Assembly (NCBI GenBank): GCA_035281425.1
Contig: DATEDX010000065.1
Coordinates: 1 to 54,064 of the forward strand
Length of the DNA: 54,064 bases
Source of the DNA: JAICND01 sp035281425
GTDB taxonomy: Bacteria > Actinomycetota > Acidimicrobiia > Spongiisociales > ZC4RG35
Direction: 5' to 3'
Below the pieces are notes generated by a model that did not search any database, was not told the DNA's origin, and worked only from the letters and a program-made list of their open reading frames with translations. Positions 16,855-24,564 of the stretch are shown one piece after another. Position 1 is the first letter of the stretch. Each line of letters begins with the position of its first letter. The position numbers and the translations under genes were made by a program.

Positions 16855-16890
16855 GCTGTCAGCTAATCAGCTGTCAGCCATCAGCTGTCG
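16855..16890 (+). repeat. Heptamer tandem array (GCTGTCA type)
   Basis: Five units follow immediately after the sodN stop: GCTGTCA, GCTAATCA (8 bases), GCTGTCA, GCCATCA and GCTGTCG. The array lies between convergent sodN and the GH3 gene and belongs to the same family as those at 9239 and 24242. Confidence 0.75.
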
Positions 16891-16910
16891 GTTAGGACAT
16901 TCGGCTTGGT

Positions 16911-18452
16911 TTATTGGGTAACCGTGCGTTGCAGGGTTATGCCGTGGCCGGCCGGGTAGAGGCCGGGGATCGGTACCGGGAGGCGCCCGCTGGTGCCGGT
17001 CCGGCCGAGGACCGCGTCGACCAGCGCCTCCAGAGTGGGCGGGTAGATGCCATAGGCGGCGAGATAGGTGGGTGCCTCCGGAAAACGGGCCAGGTCGTAA
17101 GGAGTACGAAGGGCGGCCACCACCACCGGCGGGCCGCTCCCCGACTGCCATCGCCTTACGAACTCGCTAACCAACGAAGCCTGTCCCGGGGTGGCCTCGA
17201 TGGTTCCCACCATGACCAGGTCATGGGCGGAAGCGGCAGCCATCACCGCCGCGACATCTGCCGCCTCGGGGGAGAAGTCGGTGACGATCTCCGTCACCGA
17301 GTAGTGGTAGCGCCGCCAGGCTGACGCCAAACCGGGAACAACCCCGGCTGACACATCGGCCGGGGTGAGGTTGGTCGGAGTGGGCATCACCACCAGCACC
17401 CGGCTCCCGGGGTCGAGGCGGATCGGCAGCAGCTCTGCCTCGTCCCGAACCAAGGTGATGGAACGGCGCCCCAGTTCGGCTGCCAACTCGAGATGGTCGG
17501 CACAGCCGATAACTTCCGGATCGATCCGAGGGAAGGCCTCCACCCAGGCGAGAAGGTCGCTCAATCGAGTACCGGATGACGGACAGTGAGTGGGTAACAG
17601 TCCGGCCTGAGCAGGCCCGTAGAGAAGCAGATCTGCCCCTGCCGACAGTGGCGCCTCCAGCGGATGCCGGCCAAACCCTCCCATGTCGAGGGCATCGGTC
17701 ACGATCACTCCGTCAAACCCGAGCTGCTGGCGGAGGAGATCATCCATCACCCGGGGCGAGACCGAGGCCGGCAGGTCGGGCTGGCCGGTTACCGCCGGTA
17801 GCCCGTAATGCCCGATCATCACCAGCCGGGCTCCGGCTTCGATCCCTGCCCGGAAAGGAGCGAACTCCACCGCCTCCAGGCGGTGGCGATCCAGGTCGAG
17901 GACCGGCAACTGGTAGTGGGGGTCGACTTTGGCCTCCCCTTTCCCCGGGAAGTGTTTGAGGGTGGCGGCCACTCCCGCCGTCTGCAGACCTTCCACCATG
18001 GCTGCCGTTAGAGCCGCCACCTGGGTGGGGTCCGATCCGAACGACCGGATGCCAAGCGAGGGGTTATCGGGCTGGCTGGCAATGTCCGCCACCGGTGCGT
18101 AGTTGACGTTGAAGCCCAATGCCCGTAGTTCGAGCCCGGTAGCGGTTCCAACCCTTCGGGCCAGATCCACGTCACCGACCGCGCCCAACGCCAGGTTGCC
18201 AGCAAAAGGGGTGGTGTCAGAGCCGGCGGCGTTGAGCTGCCCACCCTCCTGATCGACCGCGAGCAGGAGGGGTCGTCCAGCGGCGCTCCGGAGTGTCTCG
18301 ATAAGTCGGATGGTTTCCGCCCGGCCGTTGCCTCCCGCCAGCCCATAGACGGTAACCCCCGCCACCCGGGGATCAGCAAGCAGCACGGCGAGGTCGGGGC
18401 TGATCTCATTGCCGGCGAGGGCGACCAGGGCGCATCCCCCGGTGGGCGTCAC
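16911..18452 (-). CDS. Glycoside hydrolase family 3, NagZ-like beta-N-acetylhexosaminidase
   Basis: A 513-residue protein with an N-terminal GH3 TIM barrel and a C-terminal alpha/beta domain. LLAVDQEGGQLNA and KHFPGKGEAKVDPHYQLP lie in the barrel; the DPH element matches the Asp-His acid/base dyad of NagZ-type enzymes, though the usual KHFPGHGDT reads KHFPGKGEA. The nucleophile Asp is in VIVTDALDMGG (about residue 255). It would release terminal GlcNAc-type sugars from muropeptides or chitin oligomers. No signal peptide is visible, so it is probably cytoplasmic, processing the sugar imported by the transporter encoded just upstream. The GTG start lies three bases after that gene's stop. Confidence 0.85.
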   Translation of the reverse strand: MTPTGGCALVALAGNEISPDLAVLLADPRVAGVTVYGLAGGNGRAETIRLIETLRSAAGRPLLLAVDQEGGQLNAAGSDTTPFAGNLALGAVGDVDLARRVGTATGLELRALGFNVNYAPVADIASQPDNPSLGIRSFGSDPTQVAALTAAMVEGLQTAGVAATLKHFPGKGEAKVDPHYQLPVLDLDRHRLEAVEFAPFRAGIEAGARLVMIGHYGLPAVTGQPDLPASVSPRVMDDLLRQQLGFDGVIVTDALDMGGFGRHPLEAPLSAGADLLLYGPAQAGLLPTHCPSSGTRLSDLLAWVEAFPRIDPEVIGCADHLELAAELGRRSITLVRDEAELLPIRLDPGSRVLVVMPTPTNLTPADVSAGVVPGLASAWRRYHYSVTEIVTDFSPEAADVAAVMAAASAHDLVMVGTIEATPGQASLVSEFVRRWQSGSGPPVVVAALRTPYDLARFPEAPTYLAAYGIYPPTLEALVDAVLGRTGTSGRLPVPIPGLYPAGHGITLQRTVTQ

Positions 18453-18455
18453 TGC

Positions 18456-19352
18456 TCAGCCCTTCACCGAACCGGCCAGGAGACCACGGACGAAGAACCG
18501 TTGCAAGGACAGGAACACGATCAGGGGCACGACCATGGACACAAACCCGGCGGCGGTGAGGAGATGCCACGCCTCCCCCCGGGTCCCCACCAGCGAGGCC
18601 AGCCGAACCGTGAGCACGGCCACATCCGACGAGGTACCCAGATAGACCAGCGACACCAACAAGTCGTTCCATACCCAGAGGAACTGGAAGATCGCAAACG
18701 AAGCCAGGGCCGGAAAAGATAGAGGCAGCACCAGGCGGGTGAAGGCGGTGAAGGGGGTGGCGCCATCCACGTAGGCCGATTCGAAGATGTCTTTCGGTAA
18801 CTGAGATATGTAGTTGAAGAGGAGATAGATCGCCAGCGGCAACCCAAACCCGGTGTGGGCCAGCCAGATTCCGATGAAGCTGCCCGTTAAGCCGGTCGCC
18901 TGGTAGACCCGTAGCAGGGGGACGAGCGACATCTGCAACGGCACCACCAGCAGCCCGACTATGACCGCGAAGAGGAATCCTCGCCCCCGGAACCTGGTCC
19001 AGGCAAAGGCGAAGGCGGCGAAGGCGGCGATGGTGATGGGAATCACCGTGGAGGGGATGGTGACGATGAGGCTGTTGATGAAGGAGTCGAACATGCCATC
19101 TTCGGTCAGCACCCGGGCGTAGTTGTCGAGGGTCCATTGCGAGCGGAATGGCGAGGCGAGAGCGCTCCACCATCCCGAGGCGGCGATTTCACTCCCGGGG
19201 CGGAAGGAACTGACCAAGAGGCCCAGGGTGGGGATGGTCCACATCACGACGATGGCAAGTACACAAATTCGGACCAGCCAGCGACCACCCCCGGTGGAGC
19301 GGGGGGAACGGAGGACGTTCCCGGGCTGAAGGAGGTCGACGCCGGCGGTCAT
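18456..19352 (-). CDS. Carbohydrate ABC transporter permease, MalG type
   Basis: A 298-residue inner-membrane protein with six predicted helices (first at about residues 27-49). The EAA loop that docks the ATPase is ESAYVDGATPFTAFTRLVLPL (about residues 190-210), typical of CUT1-family MalG-like permeases. It forms the translocation pore with the MalF-like partner, whose gene precedes it with a four-base overlap. No ATPase gene is in the operon, so a shared MsmK/UgpC-type ATPase encoded elsewhere is likely. Confidence 0.92.
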   Translation of the reverse strand: MTAGVDLLQPGNVLRSPRSTGGGRWLVRICVLAIVVMWTIPTLGLLVSSFRPGSEIAASGWWSALASPFRSQWTLDNYARVLTEDGMFDSFINSLIVTIPSTVIPITIAAFAAFAFAWTRFRGRGFLFAVIVGLLVVPLQMSLVPLLRVYQATGLTGSFIGIWLAHTGFGLPLAIYLLFNYISQLPKDIFESAYVDGATPFTAFTRLVLPLSFPALASFAIFQFLWVWNDLLVSLVYLGTSSDVAVLTVRLASLVGTRGEAWHLLTAAGFVSMVVPLIVFLSLQRFFVRGLLAGSVKG

Positions 19353-20470
19353 GCGCCTATTCCCTGTCGCTGCAGGTTGCGCACGTTGACGATCATGATC
19401 GGGATCACCGCCACGAAGAGGATCACGGCCATGGTGGTGGCCTGCCCGAAGTTCCGGAACCGGAACATCTCATCGAACATTCGCACTGCCACCACGTTGG
19501 TGTCGAACTTGCCCCCGGTCATCACGAAGACGATGTCAAACACCTTGAGGACGCCGATGGCGATGGTGGTGAAGACGGTGATGATCGAGCCGCGGATGGT
19601 GGGGACCAGCACCCGAAAGAAGGTCTGCAACTCCGAGGCACCGTCGATCCGAGCCGCTTCCGTCAGCTCCTGGGGCACTCCCTTGATGGCGGCGGAGAGA
19701 ACCACCATGGCGAAGCCGACCTGGAGCCAGACCATGATCAAAATGAGGGCGAGAGTGTTGAGGGGGATTTGCTGCAGCCAGGCGACCGGTTCTCCTCCCA
19801 GTCCGACCACGGCGGCATTGAGGATGCCGGTCTGAGGCTGCCCCGGCGGCCGCCAGGCGTAGACGAAGCGCCAGATCACCGACGCCCCCACCATGGAGAT
19901 GGCGAGGGGAAGGAACACAAAAGCTTTGGCCAACGCCTCGTGTTTGATCCGGTCGACCAAAGCGGCGAAGGCGAGGCCGATGGCCACCGACAGCGCCGGG
20001 GCGACCAGCAGCCAGATCAAGTTGTTGCGGATGGCCAACTGGACGTCGTCATTGGTGAAGGCCGCCGTGTAGTTGGCCAAGGCACTCGCCCCCTCCGGAA
20101 CCTCGGTGAAGCTTTGGACGATGGTCCTGATGGCCGGATAGATGAGATAGAGGGTGACCACCGCCACCGCCGGCAACACGAAGACCCAGGGCCGCAGTAC
20201 CACCACGGCTCGAACCGGCAGGTGCTCGACGAGGGAGTTGGCGACGATGAAGAGTGCCCAGATACCGCCCACCCCTAAGGCCAGGGCCACCCCCGCCTGG
20301 ATCAACTTTCCTACCACCGGGCTGAAGCCGACGAGCGCCGTCTCGCTGCGCAGGAATCGAAGCCCAACCCAGAGCAGCGCCACCACCGCCACCGCCATGG
20401 CCAGGTCGCGTAAGGCAGGCAACAGCGCTCTCACCCGAGGCTGAGGGGGTGGGGCGAGCATGTCAGTCAT
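19349..20470 (-). CDS. Carbohydrate ABC transporter permease, MalF type
   Basis: A 373-residue membrane protein, longer than most CUT1 MalF-like permeases because two extra hydrophobic helices occupy residues 20-90 before the usual core. The ABC docking loop is EAARIDGASELQTFFRVLVP (about residues 273-292). Helices continue to the C-terminus (ILFVAVIPIMIVNVRNL). It pairs with the downstream MalG-type subunit and the upstream binding protein. The gap to the binding-protein gene is 75 bases; no clear terminator was seen in it apart from a CCCCGCC/GGCGGGG dyad near 20505-20525. Confidence 0.92.
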   Translation of the reverse strand: MTDMLAPPPQPRVRALLPALRDLAMAVAVVALLWVGLRFLRSETALVGFSPVVGKLIQAGVALALGVGGIWALFIVANSLVEHLPVRAVVVLRPWVFVLPAVAVVTLYLIYPAIRTIVQSFTEVPEGASALANYTAAFTNDDVQLAIRNNLIWLLVAPALSVAIGLAFAALVDRIKHEALAKAFVFLPLAISMVGASVIWRFVYAWRPPGQPQTGILNAAVVGLGGEPVAWLQQIPLNTLALILIMVWLQVGFAMVVLSAAIKGVPQELTEAARIDGASELQTFFRVLVPTIRGSIITVFTTIAIGVLKVFDIVFVMTGGKFDTNVVAVRMFDEMFRFRNFGQATTMAVILFVAVIPIMIVNVRNLQRQGIGA

Positions 20471-20545
20471 GAGCAGCGATCAACAGTGTCTCAGGGGCAT
20501 GGTTCCCCGCCGGAGCCCGGCGGGGAACCATACCGACCATGCACG

Positions 20546-21985
20546 TCAGCTGGCGGGCCAGCTATCTTCGATTTCCTGGAAGACGGCCTCGGTACCTTCA
20601 CCGTTGGCCGCCACCCACTCCACCATCCCCTCCCAGAAAGTTCCGGCTCCAACCGCCGCCGGCATCAGGTCGGAGGCATCGAAGCCGAAGGTGGTGGCCT
20701 GGGCGATCAGGGCCGCCAGTTCCGGATTGGGATAACCCGTATACCAATCGACCGGAACCGTCTTGTTGGGGGAGACGAAGCCGCCTCGCTCGATCCATCC
20801 CCGGGCCGCTTCTGGTGTGGCCAGATACTCGAGCAGGGCCCGTACCTCCGGGCGGTCGTCGAACATGACGAACATGTCACCGGCGCCGAGCACGGGGTTG
20901 CCGTACTCCTCCTCGATAGGGGGGAAGTAGAAGAAGCTGACGTCTTCACCCGGTTGGTTAGGCCACTCGGCGGGGTCCTCTACGTTCTTGTTCTCACCCC
21001 AGAAGCCGGGAATCCACGCTGCTTGCTTCTGCATCCAGCATTGGGGTCCGGCCGGGTCGAACATCGGGTCCTGGGTGTCACCGATGAACGTGTTGTTGAT
21101 GTAGGTGTTACCGCCGTAGGCGTATCCGTCGGTGAACCAGATCTGGCTCATGTATTCGGCCGCTTCCAGCACCTCGGGATGGTTGAAGGCGATCTCGTGC
21201 GCATACCACTGCCGGTAGACGTCGGGGGGAGCGGTGCGCAGCAGGATGTCCTCCATCCAGTCGGTGGCCACCCACCCGTCGGCCGCCTGGCTCTCAATCG
21301 AGATGCACCAAGGGCTGGTGCCGTCGGCCACGATCTGATCGCTCAAGGCGATGAGCTCATCCCAAGTGGTGGGTACCGCATAGCCGGCATCGGCGAATGC
21401 CTGCACCGGATACCAGACGATGGACTTGACGTCGGTCTTGAAGAAGACCCCATAGAGATTGCCTTCGTACGAACCCAGCTCGACAAACCCGCCCACCAGG
21501 TCCTGACTGAGCTGATCGACGTTGAACCACTCACTCAGGTTGACCAGTTGACCCGCGGCGGCGTACTGCTGCATCTTGCCGGGCTGAGCGATCTGAGCCA
21601 GGTCGGGAGCGTCGCCTCCGTCGACCCGGGCCTGGAGCACCGTCTCGTACTCCGGGGTCGGTTCGAAGACCACTTCGATCCCGGTGGCGTCGCGGAAGGG
21701 CTGGAGGGCGGCGTTGAAGTGGTCCGCCTCGGCGTCCTGCCATTGAGCCACGATCTCCACGGTCGCTCCCGAGTACTCCCCGGCGTAAGCGGCGTTGAGA
21801 TGCTGGTAGGGGCCCTCGGTGGTGGCACCGGTGGTCGTGGTGGTGCCATCTCCTCCGGTGGTGGTGGGCGCGGCAGTGGTGGTAGTCGCCGCGGTGGTGG
21901 ATGTGGTGGTGGCGGTCCCTCCGCTGCAGGCGCCTACCAGCAGCGCCATGGCGGCCAGGGCCGTCAACCAGGTCCGATGTCTCAT
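20546..21985 (-). CDS. ABC transporter sugar-binding lipoprotein
   Basis: A 479-residue extracellular solute-binding protein (family 1). It starts at ATG 21985 with an excellent Shine-Dalgarno AAAGGAGG; the frame is open further upstream but that part overlays the ROK kinase gene. Lipobox LVGAC (Cys20) follows a hydrophobic signal; residues 24-50 are a Thr-rich linker. The mature domain begins near 55 (VEIVAQWQDAEADHFNAALQ and IEVVFEPTPEYETVLQARV), the pattern of CUT1 oligosaccharide-binding proteins. It captures a sugar outside the membrane for the permeases encoded downstream. With GH3 and ROK genes in the operon the ligand is likely an amino sugar. Confidence 0.92.
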   Translation of the reverse strand: MRHRTWLTALAAMALLVGACSGGTATTTSTTAATTTTAAPTTTGGDGTTTTTGATTEGPYQHLNAAYAGEYSGATVEIVAQWQDAEADHFNAALQPFRDATGIEVVFEPTPEYETVLQARVDGGDAPDLAQIAQPGKMQQYAAAGQLVNLSEWFNVDQLSQDLVGGFVELGSYEGNLYGVFFKTDVKSIVWYPVQAFADAGYAVPTTWDELIALSDQIVADGTSPWCISIESQAADGWVATDWMEDILLRTAPPDVYRQWYAHEIAFNHPEVLEAAEYMSQIWFTDGYAYGGNTYINNTFIGDTQDPMFDPAGPQCWMQKQAAWIPGFWGENKNVEDPAEWPNQPGEDVSFFYFPPIEEEYGNPVLGAGDMFVMFDDRPEVRALLEYLATPEAARGWIERGGFVSPNKTVPVDWYTGYPNPELAALIAQATTFGFDASDLMPAAVGAGTFWEGMVEWVAANGEGTEAVFQEIEDSWPAS

Positions 21986-22001
21986 GCCTCCTCCTTTGGG
22001 G

Positions 22002-22961
22002 TCATGTCGGGTTGCTTGCATGTCGCTGAACGGGTACCTCCCGCCAGGCGTGGAATCTCTGGGCGGCCAGCACCGCCGCCCCCCGAGGGCCGGGAGGGTC
22101 GTCGGTCCGGGCCAGGTCGACTTGCTCGGGTCGCAGGCGCCGGGCGGCCAGTTCACTGATCGCCGCCCGTCGACCGATCTCGGCCCGGAGGGAGACGAGG
22201 AGCGGTTCGCCGGCCGCGGCCACCCCCCCGCCGATGATGATGCGCTCGGGGTCGTAGGCCGCCGCCAGCCAGGTGAGGGCGGTGGTGAGATGGCTCGTAA
22301 TGCGGTTAGCCACCTTGATCGCGGCTTGGTCACCCTCGGCGAGGGCCGAAAAGAGGGAGTTGGCGGCGTGGGCGTCTCCACCCGGCCAGGCTCGGGCGAT
22401 GGCCGGCCCGGCGGCGACCGCTTCCAGACATCCCCGCTGCCCGCACCGGCACAGCGGGCCGTTCTCCTCGATGACCAGGTGGCCGATCTCCCCGGCCATT
22501 CCCTGCGCCCCTCTCACCAGGGATCCCTCCACTACCGCGCCGGCGGCGATCCCGGTGCCGATACTGAGGATGACCAGGCTGGCGGGTGGCGAGCCCGACC
22601 AGGCGAGGCTGTCATAGGCACCCATCGCCGCGGCCCGGACGTCGTTTTCGATGGTCACCGGACAGCCGAGGGCGGTTTCCAGGGCTGGACCCAGGGCAAA
22701 GGGCTGCGACCCGATGCCGAGGTTGACGGCCATCGCCACCTCGCCCCGGGCGGGGTCGACTTGGCCGGGAATTCCCACCCCGACCAGTTGGGGATCGGCC
22801 AGGCCGAGGCGGGAGATGGCCTCACTGGCCGCGGCCACTGCGGTCTTGCCACTCCGGATCGGAGCCAGGACCGAAGAGCGGGCCTGGGGCTGGCCCTGGG
22901 AGTCCATCGCCACCGCCGCCACCGACGATCCCCCGATGTCGACACCCACCACCAGGGTCAT
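22002..22961 (-). CDS. ROK family sugar kinase
   Basis: A 319-residue protein. ATP-binding phosphate loop LVVGVDIGGSSVAAVAMD at the N-terminus, catalytic Asp in IENDVRAAAMGAY (about residue 104) and zinc motif CRCGQRGCLEAV (about residues 172-183) define ROK glucokinase or N-acetylglucosamine/mannosamine kinases. It has no helix-turn-helix, unlike the neighbour upstream. It probably phosphorylates the sugar released by the GH3 enzyme or imported directly. Its ATG overlaps the ROK regulator stop by four bases. Confidence 0.9.
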   Translation of the reverse strand: MTLVVGVDIGGSSVAAVAMDSQGQPQARSSVLAPIRSGKTAVAAASEAISRLGLADPQLVGVGIPGQVDPARGEVAMAVNLGIGSQPFALGPALETALGCPVTIENDVRAAAMGAYDSLAWSGSPPASLVILSIGTGIAAGAVVEGSLVRGAQGMAGEIGHLVIEENGPLCRCGQRGCLEAVAAGPAIARAWPGGDAHAANSLFSALAEGDQAAIKVANRITSHLTTALTWLAAAYDPERIIIGGGVAAAGEPLLVSLRAEIGRRAAISELAARRLRPEQVDLARTDDPPGPRGAAVLAAQRFHAWREVPVQRHASNPT

Positions 22962-24139
22962 CGCAACACCACCCCTAGGCGTTCAGCCAGCACCACCGAG
23001 GCCGCCCCGCTGAGCACCAGGTCGGCGCCGAGCCCGGTGGTTTCCACCGCCACCAGATCGGAGGTGGCGGGCAACAGGCGGCGGTGGATCTCGGTGCGGA
23101 CTTCTTCACTGAAGATCTCACCGGCGTTGCGCAGCTCCAAAGCCAGCACCACATGAGCCACGTCGAGCATGGCGACGACGTTGGCCAAGACCGAACCCAG
23201 GTGGCGTCCTGCTTCGGTTAGCGCCCGGCGCACCGGTTGCTCGCCGGCCACTCCGGCCAGGGCGAGCGCATCCCAGGGATGGCGGGTGGGGTCGGCGCCG
23301 AGGCGGCGAAGGATGGCAGGAACGCTCACCACCGTCTCGAGGCAGCCCCGGTTACCACAGGTGCAGGGGTCGCCGTGGGGGATGACCTGGACGTGTCCGA
23401 TCTCCCCGGCGGCGGAGTGGTCGCCGCGGTGAAGAGTGCTGTCGATCACCAGACCTGCTCCCACCCCCCGGCCGATCTTGACCAAGATCAGGTTCTGGCG
23501 TTCAGCCGGATGGCGGCGGAATTCGGCCAGGGCCGCGGCCTGGGCGTCGTTGGCTATCGAAACCGGAACGCCGAAGCGTCGCTCCAGGTCTCGTCCCAGG
23601 TCGACCCCGTGCCAGTCGAGGTTGGCGGCTTCGATCACCCGGCCGGAGGTGTCTACCACCCCGGGAGTGCCGACGCCGATCCCCAGCACCGGTGCCTGGG
23701 CGTGGCCGATTAGCTGTTGGACCAGTTCGGCAGCCTCTCGCAGGGCGTCGGCGCCGGTGGGGGAGTGCTCGAGGTCGCCGGTGTCGATTTGGTGGTGGAC
23801 CCGTCCGGCTAGGTCCACCAGACCGGCTCGGAAGGGCCGGTGCCCGAGATCAAGAGTGACGATCTCCCGACCGCGTTCGTTGAGGGCGAGGAGGGTGGGC
23901 GGTTTTCCGCCGGCCGAGGTTCCCTGGCCTAGTTCGCGGAGGAGACCGTCGGTGATCAGTTCGGCTACGAGAGAGGAGACGGCGGCGCGGGTGAGGCCGG
24001 TCTGACGGGCGATTTCGGCTCGGCTGGTGGCTCCCTGATGAGACACCAGCTCCAAGGTGGTGCGCAGGTTGGTGCGACGGGAATCGTGTTTGGTGGCCTT
24101 GGCGTGCCGGGGATTGGGTTCCGCCAACTCTCCTCCCAA
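22958..24139 (-). CDS. ROK family transcriptional regulator (NagC/XylR type)
   Basis: A 393-residue protein with an N-terminal winged helix-turn-helix (TSRAEIARQTGLTRAAVSSL, about residues 38-57) joined to a ROK sugar-binding domain (GIGVGTPGVVD, IANDAQAAALAEF, zinc motif CTCGNRGCLETV). Such proteins repress sugar operons and release DNA on binding a sugar or phosphosugar. The start is TTG 24139, the first in-frame start after the promoter at 24154-24182; a second TTG at 24127 is possible. It heads a six-gene same-strand operon and probably autoregulates it. Confidence 0.9.
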   Translation of the reverse strand: MGGELAEPNPRHAKATKHDSRRTNLRTTLELVSHQGATSRAEIARQTGLTRAAVSSLVAELITDGLLRELGQGTSAGGKPPTLLALNERGREIVTLDLGHRPFRAGLVDLAGRVHHQIDTGDLEHSPTGADALREAAELVQQLIGHAQAPVLGIGVGTPGVVDTSGRVIEAANLDWHGVDLGRDLERRFGVPVSIANDAQAAALAEFRRHPAERQNLILVKIGRGVGAGLVIDSTLHRGDHSAAGEIGHVQVIPHGDPCTCGNRGCLETVVSVPAILRRLGADPTRHPWDALALAGVAGEQPVRRALTEAGRHLGSVLANVVAMLDVAHVVLALELRNAGEIFSEEVRTEIHRRLLPATSDLVAVETTGLGADLVLSGAASVVLAERLGVVLR

Positions 24140-24153
24140 TAGAAAGTTCAGTA

Positions 24154-24182
24154 AACATACAAAGCTCCCTCGGACCTGTCAA
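24154..24182 (-). promoter_or_regulatory. Sigma-70-type promoter of the ROK/ABC/GH3 operon with overlapping dyad
   Basis: On the minus strand TTGACA (24182-24177) is followed by a 17-base spacer and TATGTT (24159-24154), a near-consensus housekeeping promoter. The expected start point lies 10-15 bases before the TTG start of the ROK regulator. An imperfect 11-bp dyad, GTTTACTGAAC, begins in the -10 box and is a plausible operator for that regulator. It is the clearest promoter in the window. Confidence 0.7.
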
Positions 24183-24192
24183 GCCCTTATCA

Positions 24193-24276
24193 GACGGAAG
24201 ACGGAAGACGGAAGACGGAAGACGGAAGACGTGAGACGTGAGCTGCTGGCTGATAGCTGACAGCCGAAAGCCGACA
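24193..24276 (+). repeat. Composite heptamer array: GACGGAA x5, GACGTGA x2, then GCTG/GCCG units
   Basis: Twelve consecutive 7-base units run in unbroken phase: five GACGGAA, two GACGTGA, GCTGCTG, GCTGATA, GCTGACA, GCCGAAA, GCCGACA. Three unit families found singly at other sites are joined here. The array ends six bases before the stop of the PGPGW gene and lies upstream of the ROK operon promoter. Confidence 0.85.
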
Positions 24277-24281
24277 GCTTC

Positions 24282-24551
24282 TTACGCGGCCCGGTTTTTC
24301 TTGTTGGGCGTGACTTTCTGAGCCACCTGGCCAGCTTTGGCTTTGGCGTTGTCGAGCAAGGTTCGAGCCCAGACGAATTCGGTGGCCAGAATGGCGAGGC
24401 CGGCGAAAATCAAGGCCCACCCAGGGATCACGGGAAGAGCCAACCCGGCCACCCCGGTGAGGGTCACCACCACCCCGGCTGCGATCAGGGCAGCCCGAAT
24501 GAAAAGGGGGCGGCGTTGCTCCTTGGCTTGTTCTCGGTCAGCCGGCTCCAT
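24282..24551 (-). CDS. PGPGW-type small transmembrane protein (TIGR02611-like)
   Basis: An 89-residue protein with two hydrophobic helices (about residues 18-36 and 40-60) joined by the turn LPVIPGWALIFAGLAILATE, the hallmark of PGPGW/TIGR02611 small membrane proteins of unknown function. The N-terminus is charged and the C-terminus Lys-rich (KVTPNKKNRAA), probably both cytoplasmic. ATG 24551 lies 13 bases after the metG stop, so it is probably the last gene of the metG transcript. A longer frame to 24854 would overlap metG and is rejected. Confidence 0.75.
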   Translation of the reverse strand: MEPADREQAKEQRRPLFIRAALIAAGVVVTLTGVAGLALPVIPGWALIFAGLAILATEFVWARTLLDNAKAKAGQVAQKVTPNKKNRAA

Positions 24552-24564
24552 CGGTCCGCCAAAT

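Noticed and set aside
20486..22159. A 557-residue plus-strand open frame
   Set aside because: It is antisense to the binding-protein and ROK kinase genes; its product is Gly/Val/Asp-rich with no motif, an effect of high GC.
21986..22381. N-terminal extension of the sugar-binding protein to 611 residues
   Set aside because: It overlies the ROK kinase gene, while an ideal Shine-Dalgarno and lipoprotein signal start at 21985.
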